DNA of 64,000 nt from Colwellia psychrerythraea 34H (GTDB taxonomy: Bacteria; Pseudomonadota; Gammaproteobacteria; Enterobacterales; Alteromonadaceae): contig NC_003910.7 in the NCBI RefSeq assembly GCF_000012325.1, positions 2,604,001-2,668,000 on the forward strand. Reading direction: 5' to 3'. Within the stretch, counting starts at the first letter, position 1, and each line of letters begins with the position of its first letter. Positions 44,619 through 53,883 of this stretch are shown here, in pieces. The position numbers were made by a program, and so were the translations under genes. The notes beneath the pieces were generated by a model, which saw only the letters and a program-made list of their open reading frames with translations, was not told the origin of the DNA and did not search any database.

Positions 44619-44936
44619 ATGAAATATTTAGGATTGATATCAATAATTTTTCTGGCTGGTTGTCAGTCAATACCATCATTTTGTGAGAGTGAGCCTGATT
44701 CAAATTTATGTAATCAAAAAACTTATCAGTATAATACCGATCAAGCACTCGAAGAGTTTGCATCTAGAAAATCAAACAAAGCTTTTGCTCTAGGTCAGAC
44801 ATCTGATGGTTCGGAGTTTTATGGTTACGGAGAAGGTTATAGCTCAACATACAAAGCAAAAGCAGCAGCTCTTGAAGCGTGTCAAACAAGACTAGATAAA
44901 CATGGTGTTGAAGGTAAATGTGAGTTAATTCGTTAA
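44619..44936 (+). CDS. Small lipoprotein
   Basis: 105 residues. Lipobox 'IIFLAGC' with C15. The mature part has a Gly/Tyr-rich loop 'SDGSEFYGYGEGYSSTYKAKAAALEACQTRLDK' (about residues 66-98) ending in a two-cysteine motif, somewhat like DUF4189 proteins. ATG start with AAAGGA 6 bases upstream. Same leader (AAAGGACTATC) as the startless lipoprotein at 2172. Confidence 0.7.
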   Translation: MKYLGLISIIFLAGCQSIPSFCESEPDSNLCNQKTYQYNTDQALEEFASRKSNKAFALGQTSDGSEFYGYGEGYSSTYKAKAAALEACQTRLDKHGVEGKCELIR

Positions 44937-44981
44937 CCAAATATAACAATGCCTTAAGTTGCTAAATACAATGGAGTCCGC

Positions 44982-45203
44982 ATGAAATATCTAGCGCTAA
45001 TATTTATACTCATCCTACTTTCAGGTTGCTCTTCTAGATCTCTTAGTGAGCAAATAGTTGAGCGTGCCCTTGAACACGCTACGGGAAATGATATCAGTTA
45101 CAATGGTGCAAGCTGCGCAGACATTAAGCGTAATTGTTCCGGTGGTAATTATGAAGAATGGTATCAAAAAGACGGAAAACTAGCTTGTGCATGTAACAAC
45201 TAG
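44982..45203 (+). CDS. Small lipoprotein
   Basis: 73 residues. Lipobox 'LILLSGC' with C16; the tail has CADIKRNCSGG and CAC pairs. Start MKYLALI is close to MKYLGLI of the gene 46 bases upstream. Only ATATAACAATGCC, a possible left attC box, separates the two, so they probably share a cassette. Confidence 0.65.
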   Translation: MKYLALIFILILLSGCSSRSLSEQIVERALEHATGNDISYNGASCADIKRNCSGGNYEEWYQKDGKLACACNN

Positions 45204-45326
45204 CATATAAAAAAGCACTGTGATGTTATTGGCTACGACAATAAAAGCTTAACGCAGTACTCAAAAGGAGTCATAAGCCTTGGTTTTTGCTCCTTTGTTG
45301 CTCCTTTGTTGCTTCTTTTTTATTGC

Positions 45327-45839
45327 TTAGGGTAATTGCACTGGGGTAGTGTAAACCCAATCTCTTCCTTTTACGGGGGTATGGCAAGCGATACACGATT
45401 GATTTAAATCGTTGTCATCACCATAAGGTTTTTGTTCTTTTCCTAACCAACGTGCCCATCCCCAACCTGTGCCGTTCGCTTTAAATTTATTACTATCTTT
45501 ATACATAAATTCAGCATGAATAAACTCTTCTGGGGCAATTGCTGTAGGCCAGTTCTTTTCAGTCGTTTGTTTCCAAACCAACTTTCCTAATATCGTACCA
45601 TCTGGCCATGGGTTGGTTTGATTTGAGCGTGATGCTTTGATGGCAATATCATTACCTAAAATAATTCTCATACTCTTGTTGTCTGTTCGATGGGAAGCTG
45701 AAATTACGCGCCAGTCTTTATATTTCTCGGGTAAGGTTAAACCTTCTAAGTTTGGTTTTACCAGGACTTTATTATCGGTAGCAAAGGTTATTGCAGGGAA
45801 AAGGGATAACGCAATAATAAGTAAATTTCTCGTTTTCAT
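45327..45839 (-). CDS. Cytochrome P460 family protein
   Basis: 170 residues with signal peptide 1-20 (AITFA-TD). 'WRVISASHRTDNKSMRIILGN' and 'GWGWARWLG' match the P460 domain, and the C-terminal haem motif 'SCIACHTPVKGRDWVYT' gives C-x-x-C-H. Periplasmic c-type haem protein; relatives oxidise hydroxylamine, or act as cytochrome c'-beta binding NO. Exact role unknown. Confidence 0.88.
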   Translation of the reverse strand: MKTRNLLIIALSLFPAITFATDNKVLVKPNLEGLTLPEKYKDWRVISASHRTDNKSMRIILGNDIAIKASRSNQTNPWPDGTILGKLVWKQTTEKNWPTAIAPEEFIHAEFMYKDSNKFKANGTGWGWARWLGKEQKPYGDDNDLNQSCIACHTPVKGRDWVYTTPVQLP

Positions 45840-46559
45840 TCTAGTCGTTCCTTGAGTTAGTTATGGTGTTCATCTCAGTACCTTTAGTAGAACGATGATT
45901 AGTGATAATTATTTCATTTAACGTTATTTTTTGTTTGTCACTATTGTATTAATTATTTACTTTTTGACGTTTTATATTCACTTCACCAATCTGTTTATTT
46001 GGTAAGGTTAAGGTGTGTTGCTTTAACGCTGTTATTGCTTATGCCTTATATTTGACTGAACTTCTTTTAACTACAGCTTATTAAATTTCTTTCTTCCTTG
46101 AAGTAAATCATTAATAAAGTGCACTTTTTTGGTTTTTAAACACTTTCTATATTTTAATCATGAGATAAATAACGAGAATATTGCGTCAAATATCGAACTA
46201 ATAACTATTGTTTTATCGTCGAGGTTAATTTCATTTTGATTATTTATGCTATTCATAATAAGCTGACTCTGCTTTGATATTTAGGCATGAGACTATGTTG
46301 TCTATTTGAATGTGGTCATTATCGAATAATACATCATTGTTTTGTTGTTATTAGCTCTTAAATGGAGGTGATTGTAATCAATAGTGCTCTCGCATAAAGC
46401 GCTTTGGTTGCAACTGAAGGTAAGACATAACAATTACGATTGGTTTTTCTCTGTTCATTATTATAACCAACTGTTTTAGCCACTTGAGGTGGTTTTTTAT
46501 TATTTAACTTAAACCTAAATATAAATACGAATTTAAACTTAACTATGGAAAGAAACGTA
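45840..46559. other. Long intergenic region upstream of metY
   Basis: No gene seen in about 700 bases of AT-rich DNA. Near its right end CCACTTGAGGTGG followed by TTTTTT (46480-46496) forms a terminator-like hairpin. It is preceded by ACATAACAATTACGATTGG ... TATAACCAACTGTTTTAG, so the block at about 46427-46496 resembles a decayed attC or a leader attenuator. I could not match a known SAM riboswitch. Confidence 0.5.
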
Positions 46560-47831
46560 ATGAAATTAGAATCAATAGCGTTACACGAAGGCTATAAATC
46601 CGAAGATACAACGAAAGCGGCTGCAGTTCCTATTTACCAAACAACCTCTTATACCTTTGATGATACTCAGCACGGTGCCGATTTATTTGACCTGAAAGTG
46701 CAGGGTAATATTTACACACGTATTATGAACCCAACGACTGATGTGTTGGAAAAACGTATTGCGGCAATGGAAGGTGGCATAGGCTCAGTTTGTGTTGCTT
46801 CAGGTATGGCTGCAATTACTTATGCACTGCAGTGTATTTGTGAAACGGGCGATAATATTGTTAGCACCAGCGAGCTTTATGGTGGTACGTATAACCTATT
46901 TGCTCATGCATTACCTAAGCAAGGCATTGAATCTCGCATGGTTAAGCACGATGATTTTGAAGGATTTGAGCAGTCAATTGATGCAAAAACTAAAGCGATC
47001 TTTTGTGAGTCTATCGGAAACCCTGCCGGTAACGTAGTCGATATTTCGCGTTTAGCTGACATTGCTCATAAACATGGTGTGCCGTTAATCGTCGATAATA
47101 CAGTGGCTACGCCTTACTTGTGTCGTCCGTTTGAGTTAGGTGCAGATATTGTTGTGCATTCACTCACTAAGTACATTGGTGGTCACGGTACTTCAATTGG
47201 TGGTGTTATCATTGATTCTGGTAAATTTGACTGGGTAGCCAATAAAGAACGTTTTCCAGTATTAAATGAACCAGATCCTGCTTATCACGGTGTGGTATAC
47301 ACAGAAGCCTTAGGTGCTGCTGCTTATATTGGTCGATGTCGTGTAGGTCCGTTAAGAAATACGGGCGCTGCAATATCACCAATGAATTCTTTTCAAATTC
47401 TACAAGGCCTTGAAACTCTCGGTTTACGTATGGATCGTCATTGTGAAAATGCTGAAAAACTGGCTGCCTATCTTCAACAGCATGATAAAGTTGAATGGGT
47501 TAACTATGCAGCATTACCTGACAGTCCTTATCGTGCAAACTGCGAAAAAATCACCTCTGGTAAAGCCTCTGGTATTTTAAGTTTTGGTATTACTGGCGGA
47601 CTTGAGTCAGGCACTAAGTTTATTGATGCGCTGCAAATGATTTTACGTTTAGTTAATATTGGTGATGCAAAGTCGCTAGCATGTCATCCTGCCTCTACTA
47701 CTCATAGACAATTAAATGAGAAAGAACTCGCTGCTGCAGGTGTAAGCTCCGATTTGATCAGAATATCTGTAGGTATCGAGCACATTGACGATATCATTGC
47801 TGATGTTAGCCAAGCGTTAGATAAAGTATAA
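46560..47831 (+). CDS. metY: O-acetylhomoserine sulfhydrylase
   Basis: 423 residues from ATG 46560 (MKLESIALHEGYKSE), preferred over ATG 46545 because GGAAAG lies 7 bases upstream. PLP-dependent Cys/Met metabolism enzyme: 'SGMAAITYAL', 'ELYGGTYNLFAHALP', 'VVHSLTKYIGGHGTSIGG' with the PLP lysine. Makes homocysteine from O-acetylhomoserine and sulfide. Followed by a terminator hairpin. Confidence 0.92.
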   Translation: MKLESIALHEGYKSEDTTKAAAVPIYQTTSYTFDDTQHGADLFDLKVQGNIYTRIMNPTTDVLEKRIAAMEGGIGSVCVASGMAAITYALQCICETGDNIVSTSELYGGTYNLFAHALPKQGIESRMVKHDDFEGFEQSIDAKTKAIFCESIGNPAGNVVDISRLADIAHKHGVPLIVDNTVATPYLCRPFELGADIVVHSLTKYIGGHGTSIGGVIIDSGKFDWVANKERFPVLNEPDPAYHGVVYTEALGAAAYIGRCRVGPLRNTGAAISPMNSFQILQGLETLGLRMDRHCENAEKLAAYLQQHDKVEWVNYAALPDSPYRANCEKITSGKASGILSFGITGGLESGTKFIDALQMILRLVNIGDAKSLACHPASTTHRQLNEKELAAAGVSSDLIRISVGIEHIDDIIADVSQALDKV

Positions 47832-47845
47832 TAACGAGCAATAAT

Positions 47846-47869
47846 GACGCGTTAACGCGCGTCTTTATT
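47846..47869 (+). terminator. Terminator after metY
   Basis: GACGCG (47846-47851) and CGCGTC (47858-47863) form a short GC-rich stem followed by TTTATT. Confidence 0.65.
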
Positions 47870-47915
47870 GTGCGTTTTACTCCTTTTTAATGATATTTAA
47901 AATCGACTTTATTAA

Positions 47916-48734
47916 ATGAACCTTATAGACAGGTATTTCGTAACCTCACTCATTATTTGGGTCATTGCTACGATTGAATCTATTGGTGGCCTTGCGGGTT
48001 ACTGGTCTATTACCGGCAATGCACGTTTCGTTATTTTGTTTATTGAATGTGCTGTTCTTGTCGCGCTTCTTGCTAATTGTTATGCCATAAAAAACTGGGT
48101 ATATCGTCATTCCACAGAAACATCACATCGGGTTATCGCGTGGGTTGTTGTTATTGCTTTGGCCTTGTGCGTTTGTGGAGATGTGGTTAATTTTAATTTA
48201 CCACTGACATACTATCGCTATGGCGGCATTGTAAAACATGATTATCTTGCCGACTCAGTCACTTTTTTTGCTCCAGGTTACGCTTTATTTCTAACGGTTG
48301 CCTGCTCGCTCGCTGTCGCCAATGGCTTCAAACCAAAATTGCTGATTATTTGGGGGCTTATCGCATCTTTAATAGGGGTGGTATCCTTTGTTTCTATGCA
48401 TCTTTCAGGTACTGGAACACATGTTTCCATTGTAACGGGTAGTTATGCTGTGCTCATCACTCTTGTTGGTGTTAGCGGATTTATCTTGTTAACTGCGTAT
48501 CATAATTCAGCAATAAAGCGTGTCGTTTGGCTTGTTGCCATTGGGCTTGTATTAGCTGCGGTTGCTGATGGCGTTATTGGTCAATTTTGGATCTACGGCA
48601 ATGGCGGGGAAGGTTTCTTTCCTGTTGCGAAATACGTAAATTGGTCACTGTATATTGGTTCTCAGTGTTTGCTAATACATATAGCTCGTCTTGCGGTTTG
48701 GCATACAAAGGGCACTTATAATTCCGTTGCCTAA
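47916..48734 (+). CDS. Polytopic membrane protein, YhhN-like
   Basis: 272 residues with seven to eight membrane segments throughout. 'VVIALALCVCGDVVNF' and 'SFILLTAYHNS' style features recall YhhN/lysoplasmalogenase-type proteins only loosely. ATG start without a strong ribosome binding site. Function unknown. Confidence 0.6.
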   Translation: MNLIDRYFVTSLIIWVIATIESIGGLAGYWSITGNARFVILFIECAVLVALLANCYAIKNWVYRHSTETSHRVIAWVVVIALALCVCGDVVNFNLPLTYYRYGGIVKHDYLADSVTFFAPGYALFLTVACSLAVANGFKPKLLIIWGLIASLIGVVSFVSMHLSGTGTHVSIVTGSYAVLITLVGVSGFILLTAYHNSAIKRVVWLVAIGLVLAAVADGVIGQFWIYGNGGEGFFPVAKYVNWSLYIGSQCLLIHIARLAVWHTKGTYNSVA

Positions 48735-48901
48735 CGGTGTTCATAATTCCAATGATTAAAACGTGATTGTGACGACCCAGATATAACTAATTACTACACT
48801 TGAATATTAATGTAGCCCTCAAAGATGAAATAGTTGTTAACTCTATGGTATCGTTGGTTACTTAAGCTATTGCTCTTACTTTGGTAAGCGTAAAGCGTCA
48901 A

Positions 48902-48987
48902 CACCTAAAATGACAACGATAATGGGTGAGTTGTTATGGACTTAAATGTCATAACAAAATTTTTAGCCCATTCTTTGGGTGTTATAG
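48902..48987 (+). other. Possible attC, weak left half
   Basis: TCATAACAAAATTTTTAGCC and AGCCCATTCTTTGGGTGTTATAG give a good right half with GTTATAG core. The left box near CACCTAAAATGACAACG is guesswork. The preceding 48735-48900 shows nothing else. Confidence 0.4.
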
Positions 48988-49033
48988 ATAGTACCGCTAT
49001 TCGGTATATCTATATTTAACGAGGAGATAGACA

Positions 49034-49414
49034 ATGTTTAGTCATGTAATGATTGGTGCAAACGATATACAAGAATCAAAGATTTTCTATGATGCCATTC
49101 TTGGTGAAATGGGCTACGAAGCCGGCGTAATTGATGATAAAGGTCGTTGTTTTTATTTTACCGACAGTGGTGTTTTTGCGCTGAGTAAACCTATAGATGG
49201 AAAACCAGCGTGTCATGGAAATGGTACGACTATTGGTTTTGCAGCTAAAACGCCTGCTATTGCTGACGCATGGCATGCTGCTGGTGTCGCTAATGGCGGA
49301 ACTACCTGTGAAGATCTTCCGGGTGTGCGTGAAGGGGCAATTGGTAAGATTTACCTAGCGTATTTACGCGATCCTTCTGATAATAAAATTTGTGCGCTTC
49401 ACCGTATCGGTTAA
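49034..49414 (+). CDS. VOC (glyoxalase/dioxygenase fold) family protein
   Basis: 126 residues. 'FSHVMIGANDIQESKIFYDAILGEMGY' begins a paired beta-alpha-beta VOC domain; metal ligands by pattern are H4 and the late Glu/His region 'IYLAYLRDPSDNKICALHR'. Related proteins are annotated as glyoxalase-like. GAGGAG upstream of ATG. Confidence 0.85.
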   Translation: MFSHVMIGANDIQESKIFYDAILGEMGYEAGVIDDKGRCFYFTDSGVFALSKPIDGKPACHGNGTTIGFAAKTPAIADAWHAAGVANGGTTCEDLPGVREGAIGKIYLAYLRDPSDNKICALHRIG

Positions 49415-49668
49415 CCGTCGACTCTTTGAATAACATAGTTGCGTTTCACGGTAATGAGTAAATATTTTTGTTAGCCGTGAACGTAAGCTATGGACAATAC
49501 TCGATATTCAGATAAACCGTTAACTAGTCAGCCGTGTCGCTAATTGAACCCGAGACAAAACTTTAACAAGATTAGGTTTTATTCCTTTAGCACATCATCC
49601 CAATGATAATTGTACTTACTCATAGTCAAAGAGTGCGATATTATATGCGTATACGCAGCTTATCAGTT

Positions 49669-49828
49669 ATACCATTTATATTAGTTTAGTGAACAAAATT
49701 CAATGAGGATAAATCTTCATGTTCAAGGCGTGTGATTGAGCAATAGCTGGCTATTGGGATTGAGTGCAACGCAGAAAGTATAGATGTAGACCATTTGAAG
49801 ATGGGCAATTAATTAGTGTAATTGGTAT
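49669..49828. mobile_element. MITE-like element, about 160 bp
   Basis: Left end ATACCATTTATATTAGTTTA and right end (complement) ATACCAATTACACTAATTAA are imperfect inverted repeats. An inner hairpin has AATAGC TG GCTATT. Similar short elements occur in intergenic DNA of Shewanella and relatives, from memory. Confidence 0.6.
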
Positions 49829-49839
49829 TCGGTACTTAT

Positions 49840-49920
49840 TACCCCTTCATAAGTAGGCTAATTGCCGACTTCTACCTAATTTAGCTAACACTATTTTACC
49901 CATTGACTTGGGTGATATTC
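49840..49920 (+). other. Weak attC-like spacer
   Basis: AGGCTAATTGCCGACTTC and TTTAGCTAACACTATTTTACC, then ACCCATTGACTTGGGTGATAT at the right end. The pattern fits an attC with a GTGATAT core; no left box is certain. Confidence 0.35.
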
Positions 49921-49937
49921 GTTTGGAGTATTTCTTC

Positions 49938-50396
49938 GTGAAGAGTATTGATTTATTTGTAAAAAACTGGGGCACTAAACATACTATGATCCCGATTGAA
50001 AAGCATGATATTGACGCGCTTGAAACAGAGTTAACTGCTTTTTTACCCGATTCATATAAATATTTAATTTCCACTTATGGTTTGGTTCATACGCCCAACG
50101 TATTGACTAAAATCGTTGATTTAAATGTTGAAATATCCGATGTTCAAGACTTCTTGAGCCTAGATGATGTCGCTTCACTGTCTAAGTTATATGAAATGAG
50201 TGGCATGCCAAAAGGGCATATTTTATTTGCCTCTGACTGTAAGGGCAACATGTTTTGTTTCAAACTTGCCGAGTGTGAACATAAGCAAGTAGATGTTCCA
50301 GTATGGTTTTATAATCATGATCTGTGCACCATAGAAAAGGTTTCTGATTCTTTCAGCGATTGGTTAGAACAATTCAATAAGCTTGAAGAGTGCTAG
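49938..50396 (+). CDS. SMI1/KNR4 family protein, possible immunity protein
   Basis: 152 residues from GTG 49938 (TTTGGAG 9 bases upstream). 'IEKHDIDALETELTAFLPDSYKYLISTYGL' is the hallmark helix-turn of SMI1/KNR4/SUKH domains and 'ILFASDCKGNMFCFKL' the central strand. Bacterial members are often immunity proteins for polymorphic toxins. No toxin gene is nearby. Confidence 0.82.
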   Translation: MKSIDLFVKNWGTKHTMIPIEKHDIDALETELTAFLPDSYKYLISTYGLVHTPNVLTKIVDLNVEISDVQDFLSLDDVASLSKLYEMSGMPKGHILFASDCKGNMFCFKLAECEHKQVDVPVWFYNHDLCTIEKVSDSFSDWLEQFNKLEEC

Positions 50397-50430
50397 TAAT
50401 AAATACACTTCATAATATAGTGAGAGTCAG

Positions 50431-50763
50431 GTGAGTAACCCCAACATTGAAGCTGAGATAAGCTTCCGATTTCTGAGTTTAGATAAGTTTCAAGCGTATT
50501 CTTTAGTGCGAGAAATTTTAGGATCTACTCATGAAGCACACAGTGAAAACAAGAGTTATATCGCTTGTGTACCGTTAACACAGCAAAATTTTGAAGATAT
50601 AAATGATTACTACGTGCGTCAAAGAATTGAGATAGAAGCCTGTGATATTTTGGTTTCAGTAAACGCTAATTCTACGTCGGGGATTGTTGATATTCCGGTA
50701 ATAGTGAATCGTATGCTTAAGTATATTGACTGTAAGTTAACTTTTTCTTTTACTGCGACCTAA
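50431..50763 (+). CDS. Hypothetical protein, partner of SMI1 gene
   Basis: 110 residues, soluble, acidic N-terminus. GTG start. 34 bases after the SMI1/KNR4 gene, so probably one transcript. No family recognised; an immunity-like role is possible from context only. Confidence 0.55.
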   Translation: MSNPNIEAEISFRFLSLDKFQAYSLVREILGSTHEAHSENKSYIACVPLTQQNFEDINDYYVRQRIEIEACDILVSVNANSTSGIVDIPVIVNRMLKYIDCKLTFSFTAT

Positions 50764-50792
50764 AAGTGCTATCACAACTCGTGAAATAGCTA

Positions 50793-51108
50793 TATATACC
50801 CGTTACTATTCAAAGTGCAGGATTTCAGTGGGAATTAAAATGATTTTAGACAAGACAAATAATTTAAGCATAGTTATTCTATGGTTTGATTATTTAACGC
50901 AGCATAAAGTCATTTTAAACCCATCAAAGAAGCGCTTGAGTAATATCACTTCATCGTTACTGTGATTTATAAGGACGCTACATGGATGTAGCCTATTAGA
51001 GAATGCAGGATCATATTCTCCTGAATAACCATTATTTCACCACCGTGCCTTGAATTGAAATTGCTCAAGCACTCTGAAACTTGCATCTTGATTGGTAACG
51101 GGTATATA
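50793..51108. mobile_element. MITE-like element, TATACCCG family
   Basis: About 316 bp with imperfect terminal repeats: left TATACCCGTTACTATTCAAA, right (complement) TATACCCGTTACCAATCAAG, flanked by GCTATA/TATAGC. The block 50975-51022 is the inverted equivalent of 38880-38927 in a different element, 48 bp in both, with ATGGTTATTC next to it in both. No coding capacity. Confidence 0.8.
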
Positions 51109-51146
51109 GCGTATGCTAGCCGCCATTAAAAATTTTGTTGTAATTT

Positions 51147-51437
51147 ATGACCATTAACGTAAAAAACATTCCGGTTCCTGAAGTTACTTGTGCGAACTGT
51201 CAGGCATGTTGCTGTAGCTTAGAAGTGATGCTTCTAACCGACACAGGGGTCCCTGATCGACATGTTTATGTGGATGAATATGGCAAAGAAACTATGCTAC
51301 GCTTTGACGATGGTTGGTGTTCAGCATTAGATCGCGATACGCTCATGTGTAGTATTTATGAGAACAGACCTTGGGTTTGTCGAATATTTGAAATGGGATC
51401 TTATGAGTGCATAGAAGAGCGAGAAGAAAAAATGTAG
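51147..51437 (+). CDS. YkgJ family cysteine cluster protein
   Basis: 96 residues. 'VTCANCQACCCSLEVML', 'DGWCSALDRDTLMCSIYENRPWVCRIFEMGS' have the eight-cysteine pattern of the YkgJ (CxxCxxCC) family, predicted to bind zinc or iron-sulfur. ATG start. Function unknown. Confidence 0.88.
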   Translation: MTINVKNIPVPEVTCANCQACCCSLEVMLLTDTGVPDRHVYVDEYGKETMLRFDDGWCSALDRDTLMCSIYENRPWVCRIFEMGSYECIEEREEKM

Positions 51438-51689
51438 TGTCTTCTGCATTACTAGTTATAAAGTAGGGAGTTACCCTATAAATTTACATTCCAACATTGA
51501 TGCTGTACACATTCATTTCCTTAATGACCCCATTAGTGTTTTCAATAAAAGTACGATCTGAGTAGTGCTTACCTTTTTACTCAGTTTTTTTCACGGTACA
51601 ATAGTAAAAAACAAGTGGGTGAAACTCACTTGTCTGTTTTCTGGGTGCTTTTTGCATCGTCAGCTAATCCTATAAGAGCAAATGATTTC

Positions 51690-52004
51690 ATGAATCCATA
51701 TACAGATATTGCCAATTTAATTGCAAACCTAGAGTCAGAGATTAAAGCTCTTACACTAACAATAGATACCTTGAAGCAAGAACCACAAGGCTTTAATGAA
51801 GAAATAATCTTTAAATATATTGATACTGCAAGCACGGGTAAAACCAAAGACTATGTAAGATCATTAGGCGTAAAATCTGAGCGTGGTTCTCTGTTCTCAT
51901 CAGGTGACGTTAGCAAATTAATTAAAAGTGGCGCTGAAGACATTTCTCCTGAGTTACTCGCTATAGCACGTGAAGTGGTTAAAATGAAAAAGATAAAACG
52001 CTAA
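51690..52004 (+). CDS. Hypothetical coiled-coil protein
   Basis: 104 residues from ATG 51690, with a helical first half 'DIANLIANLESEIKALTLTIDTLKQE' (coiled coil) and a second half 'IIFKYIDTASTGKTKDYVRSLGVK'. An in-frame start at 51615 would add an unlikely hydrophobic leader. No family recognised. Confidence 0.55.
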   Translation: MNPYTDIANLIANLESEIKALTLTIDTLKQEPQGFNEEIIFKYIDTASTGKTKDYVRSLGVKSERGSLFSSGDVSKLIKSGAEDISPELLAIAREVVKMKKIKR

Positions 52005-52073
52005 GCACGATTAGTCTGCAAAACATCTATTTGAAATTTACCCTCTTACTTACATTACAGTAGGCTTTATTCT

Positions 52074-53483
52074 ATGAAAAAACGTTTTACTTCAGTGGTA
52101 TCAACGCTGATTCTTGCTTCATTAAGTTTTAATGTTGTACAAGCACATGCCAAATCAGATAACTTTTCAGCAGAACAGTTATCACACGTAATAGAAATAA
52201 AAAAACAAGCACTTGAGAGCGATCTCGCTTGGGACCTAGTTGAGTCTTTAACGACCGAAGTAGGGCCAAGAATGCCCGGCACACCGGGTGATGAAGCGGG
52301 TGTTGCATGGGCCGTTGCTAAGTTTAAAACTATGGGCTTTGACAAAGTATGGACCGAGCCTGCTACGTTTCCTAAATGGATCCGTTACTCTGAATCAGCC
52401 TCTGTTGTAAGTCCTGCGCCACAAGCGCTACATATAACCGCGCTAGGTAATAGTATTAGTACACCTAAAGAGGGTCTTGAAGCCCAAGTTATTGAATTTG
52501 AAAACTTAGCTGAATTAGAAAATGCTGCTGACAATGCTGCCAAAGGCAAAATCGTGTTTATAAACTACCATATGGATCGCGACCGAGATGGCAATGGTTA
52601 CGGGCCAGCGGTCAAAGCACGTAGTCGTGGTGCTGTAGTTGCTGCACAAAAAGGTGCTGTGGGTTATGTGATGCGTTCAGTCAGTACGGCAACTCATCGT
52701 TTTGCTCATACTGGTGGTAGCCATTATAAAGAAGGCGTAACTAAAATTGTTTCTTCAGCTATTTCAAATGCAGATGCTGATCAATTACATCGCTTAGTTG
52801 CTTTAGGAAAACCCGTTACCATCAATATTAATGTGCAAGCAAAATCAATGGGTGAGGGGACTTCATACAATGTTATTGGTGAATTTACGGGTAGTGAATT
52901 TCCTAAAGAACATGTACTGATTGGTGGCCATTTAGATTCTTGGGATCTTGGTACTGGTGCATTAGATGATGGCGCAGGTATTGCTATAACAATGGCTGCG
53001 GCAAAATTTGCCACGTTAAAAGGCCAACCTAAACGTAGTATTCGTGTGGTATTATTTGCCGCAGAAGAATTTGGTTTATGGGGCGCTAAAGCTTATGCAA
53101 AAGCAAATGAAAAAACGCTTTCAAATATTGTAGCGGCGGCAGAATCTGATTTTGGCGCAGACAAAATTTGGGCATTTGAATCCAATGTTCATGCGAGTTC
53201 ATTACCTTTGGTTAAAGAAATTGCTGCTATGCTTAAACCGTTGAATGTTGAGTATATTGCTAACAATGCGGCGCGTAACGGACCAGATCTTATTCCACTT
53301 AGACCGTTTAAGGTTCCTGCGTTTGCTTTGTCACAAGACGGTACCGATTATTTTGATTATCACCACACTGCAGATGATACATTAGATAAAGTTGATCCTA
53401 TAAAGTTACGCCACAATGTTGCAAGCTATGCAATATTCGCCTACATGGCAGCTAATGCCAAAACGCGGATTATTGGTAAATAA
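52074..53483 (+). CDS. Exported M28 family metallopeptidase
   Basis: 469 residues, signal peptide 1-26 (VVQAHA-KS). PA-like insert about 120-260, then the M28 catalytic domain. Zinc and catalytic residues are in 'GGHLDSWDLGTGALDDGAG' (H286, D288, D298/D299), 'AAEEFGLWG' (E331, E332), 'AAESDFG' and 'YFDYHHTADDTLDK'. Resembles carboxypeptidase Q-type dipeptidases. Probably periplasmic or secreted. Confidence 0.9.
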   Translation: MKKRFTSVVSTLILASLSFNVVQAHAKSDNFSAEQLSHVIEIKKQALESDLAWDLVESLTTEVGPRMPGTPGDEAGVAWAVAKFKTMGFDKVWTEPATFPKWIRYSESASVVSPAPQALHITALGNSISTPKEGLEAQVIEFENLAELENAADNAAKGKIVFINYHMDRDRDGNGYGPAVKARSRGAVVAAQKGAVGYVMRSVSTATHRFAHTGGSHYKEGVTKIVSSAISNADADQLHRLVALGKPVTININVQAKSMGEGTSYNVIGEFTGSEFPKEHVLIGGHLDSWDLGTGALDDGAGIAITMAAAKFATLKGQPKRSIRVVLFAAEEFGLWGAKAYAKANEKTLSNIVAAAESDFGADKIWAFESNVHASSLPLVKEIAAMLKPLNVEYIANNAARNGPDLIPLRPFKVPAFALSQDGTDYFDYHHTADDTLDKVDPIKLRHNVASYAIFAYMAANAKTRIIGK

Positions 53484-53488
53484 CAATA

Positions 53489-53751
53489 ATACCAATTCCA
53501 TTAAATTTATTCCCACCTCAGAGCTATGTCAGAAGAGTTATAACAAATAAAATTTGTGCCGGTATAGTCATTCTATATCTCACAAATTTGTGCAGTTATT
53601 GCTTTTCTGAAAAGCTCCCAAGGGCGAGTTTAAAAGGCTTACATACGGTGTTATTGATTTTGACAAGGGAATAACCATTCTTTTCAATCAATGCCTTGTC
53701 TCTAAGCCTTTTAATTCTCGCTGAGGGGAAATAACTTAATGGACTTGGTAT
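53489..53751. mobile_element. MITE-like element, ATACCAA family, copy 2
   Basis: 263 bp, inverted with respect to the copy at 38796. Terminal repeats ATACCAATTCCATTAAATTT and (complement) ATACCAAGTCCATTAAGTTA. Lacks the 48-bp block, joining GGTTATTC directly to CCTTGTCAAAATC. Sits 6 bases after the peptidase stop. Confidence 0.85.
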
Positions 53752-53795
53752 AAGGTAAATACAAAGCATTCTAGTATGAATGCTTAAGTTACTTG

Positions 53796-53829
53796 AAAAA
53801 GCACTGGGCTATTACTCGGTGCTTTTTTA
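53796..53829 (+). terminator. Rho-independent terminator
   Basis: AAAAAGCAC and GTGCTTTTTT flank a loop of about 13 bases (53796-53829). May end transcription from the peptidase gene after the MITE. Confidence 0.75.
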
Positions 53830-53883
53830 TTTGCGTAATATAACGGTAAACTATCGAACTTGTTTTTAAGCCATGTTAACTTA

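Noticed and set aside
45280..45320. CTCCTTTGTTG tandem copies near the P460 gene as an attC
   Set aside because: The duplicated CTCCTTTGTTG is a simple tandem repeat and the spacer lacks a right-hand core box.
46200..46540. SAM riboswitch before metY
   Set aside because: I looked for SAM-I and SAM-II type conserved segments and could not find a convincing match by eye; only a terminator-like hairpin is supported.
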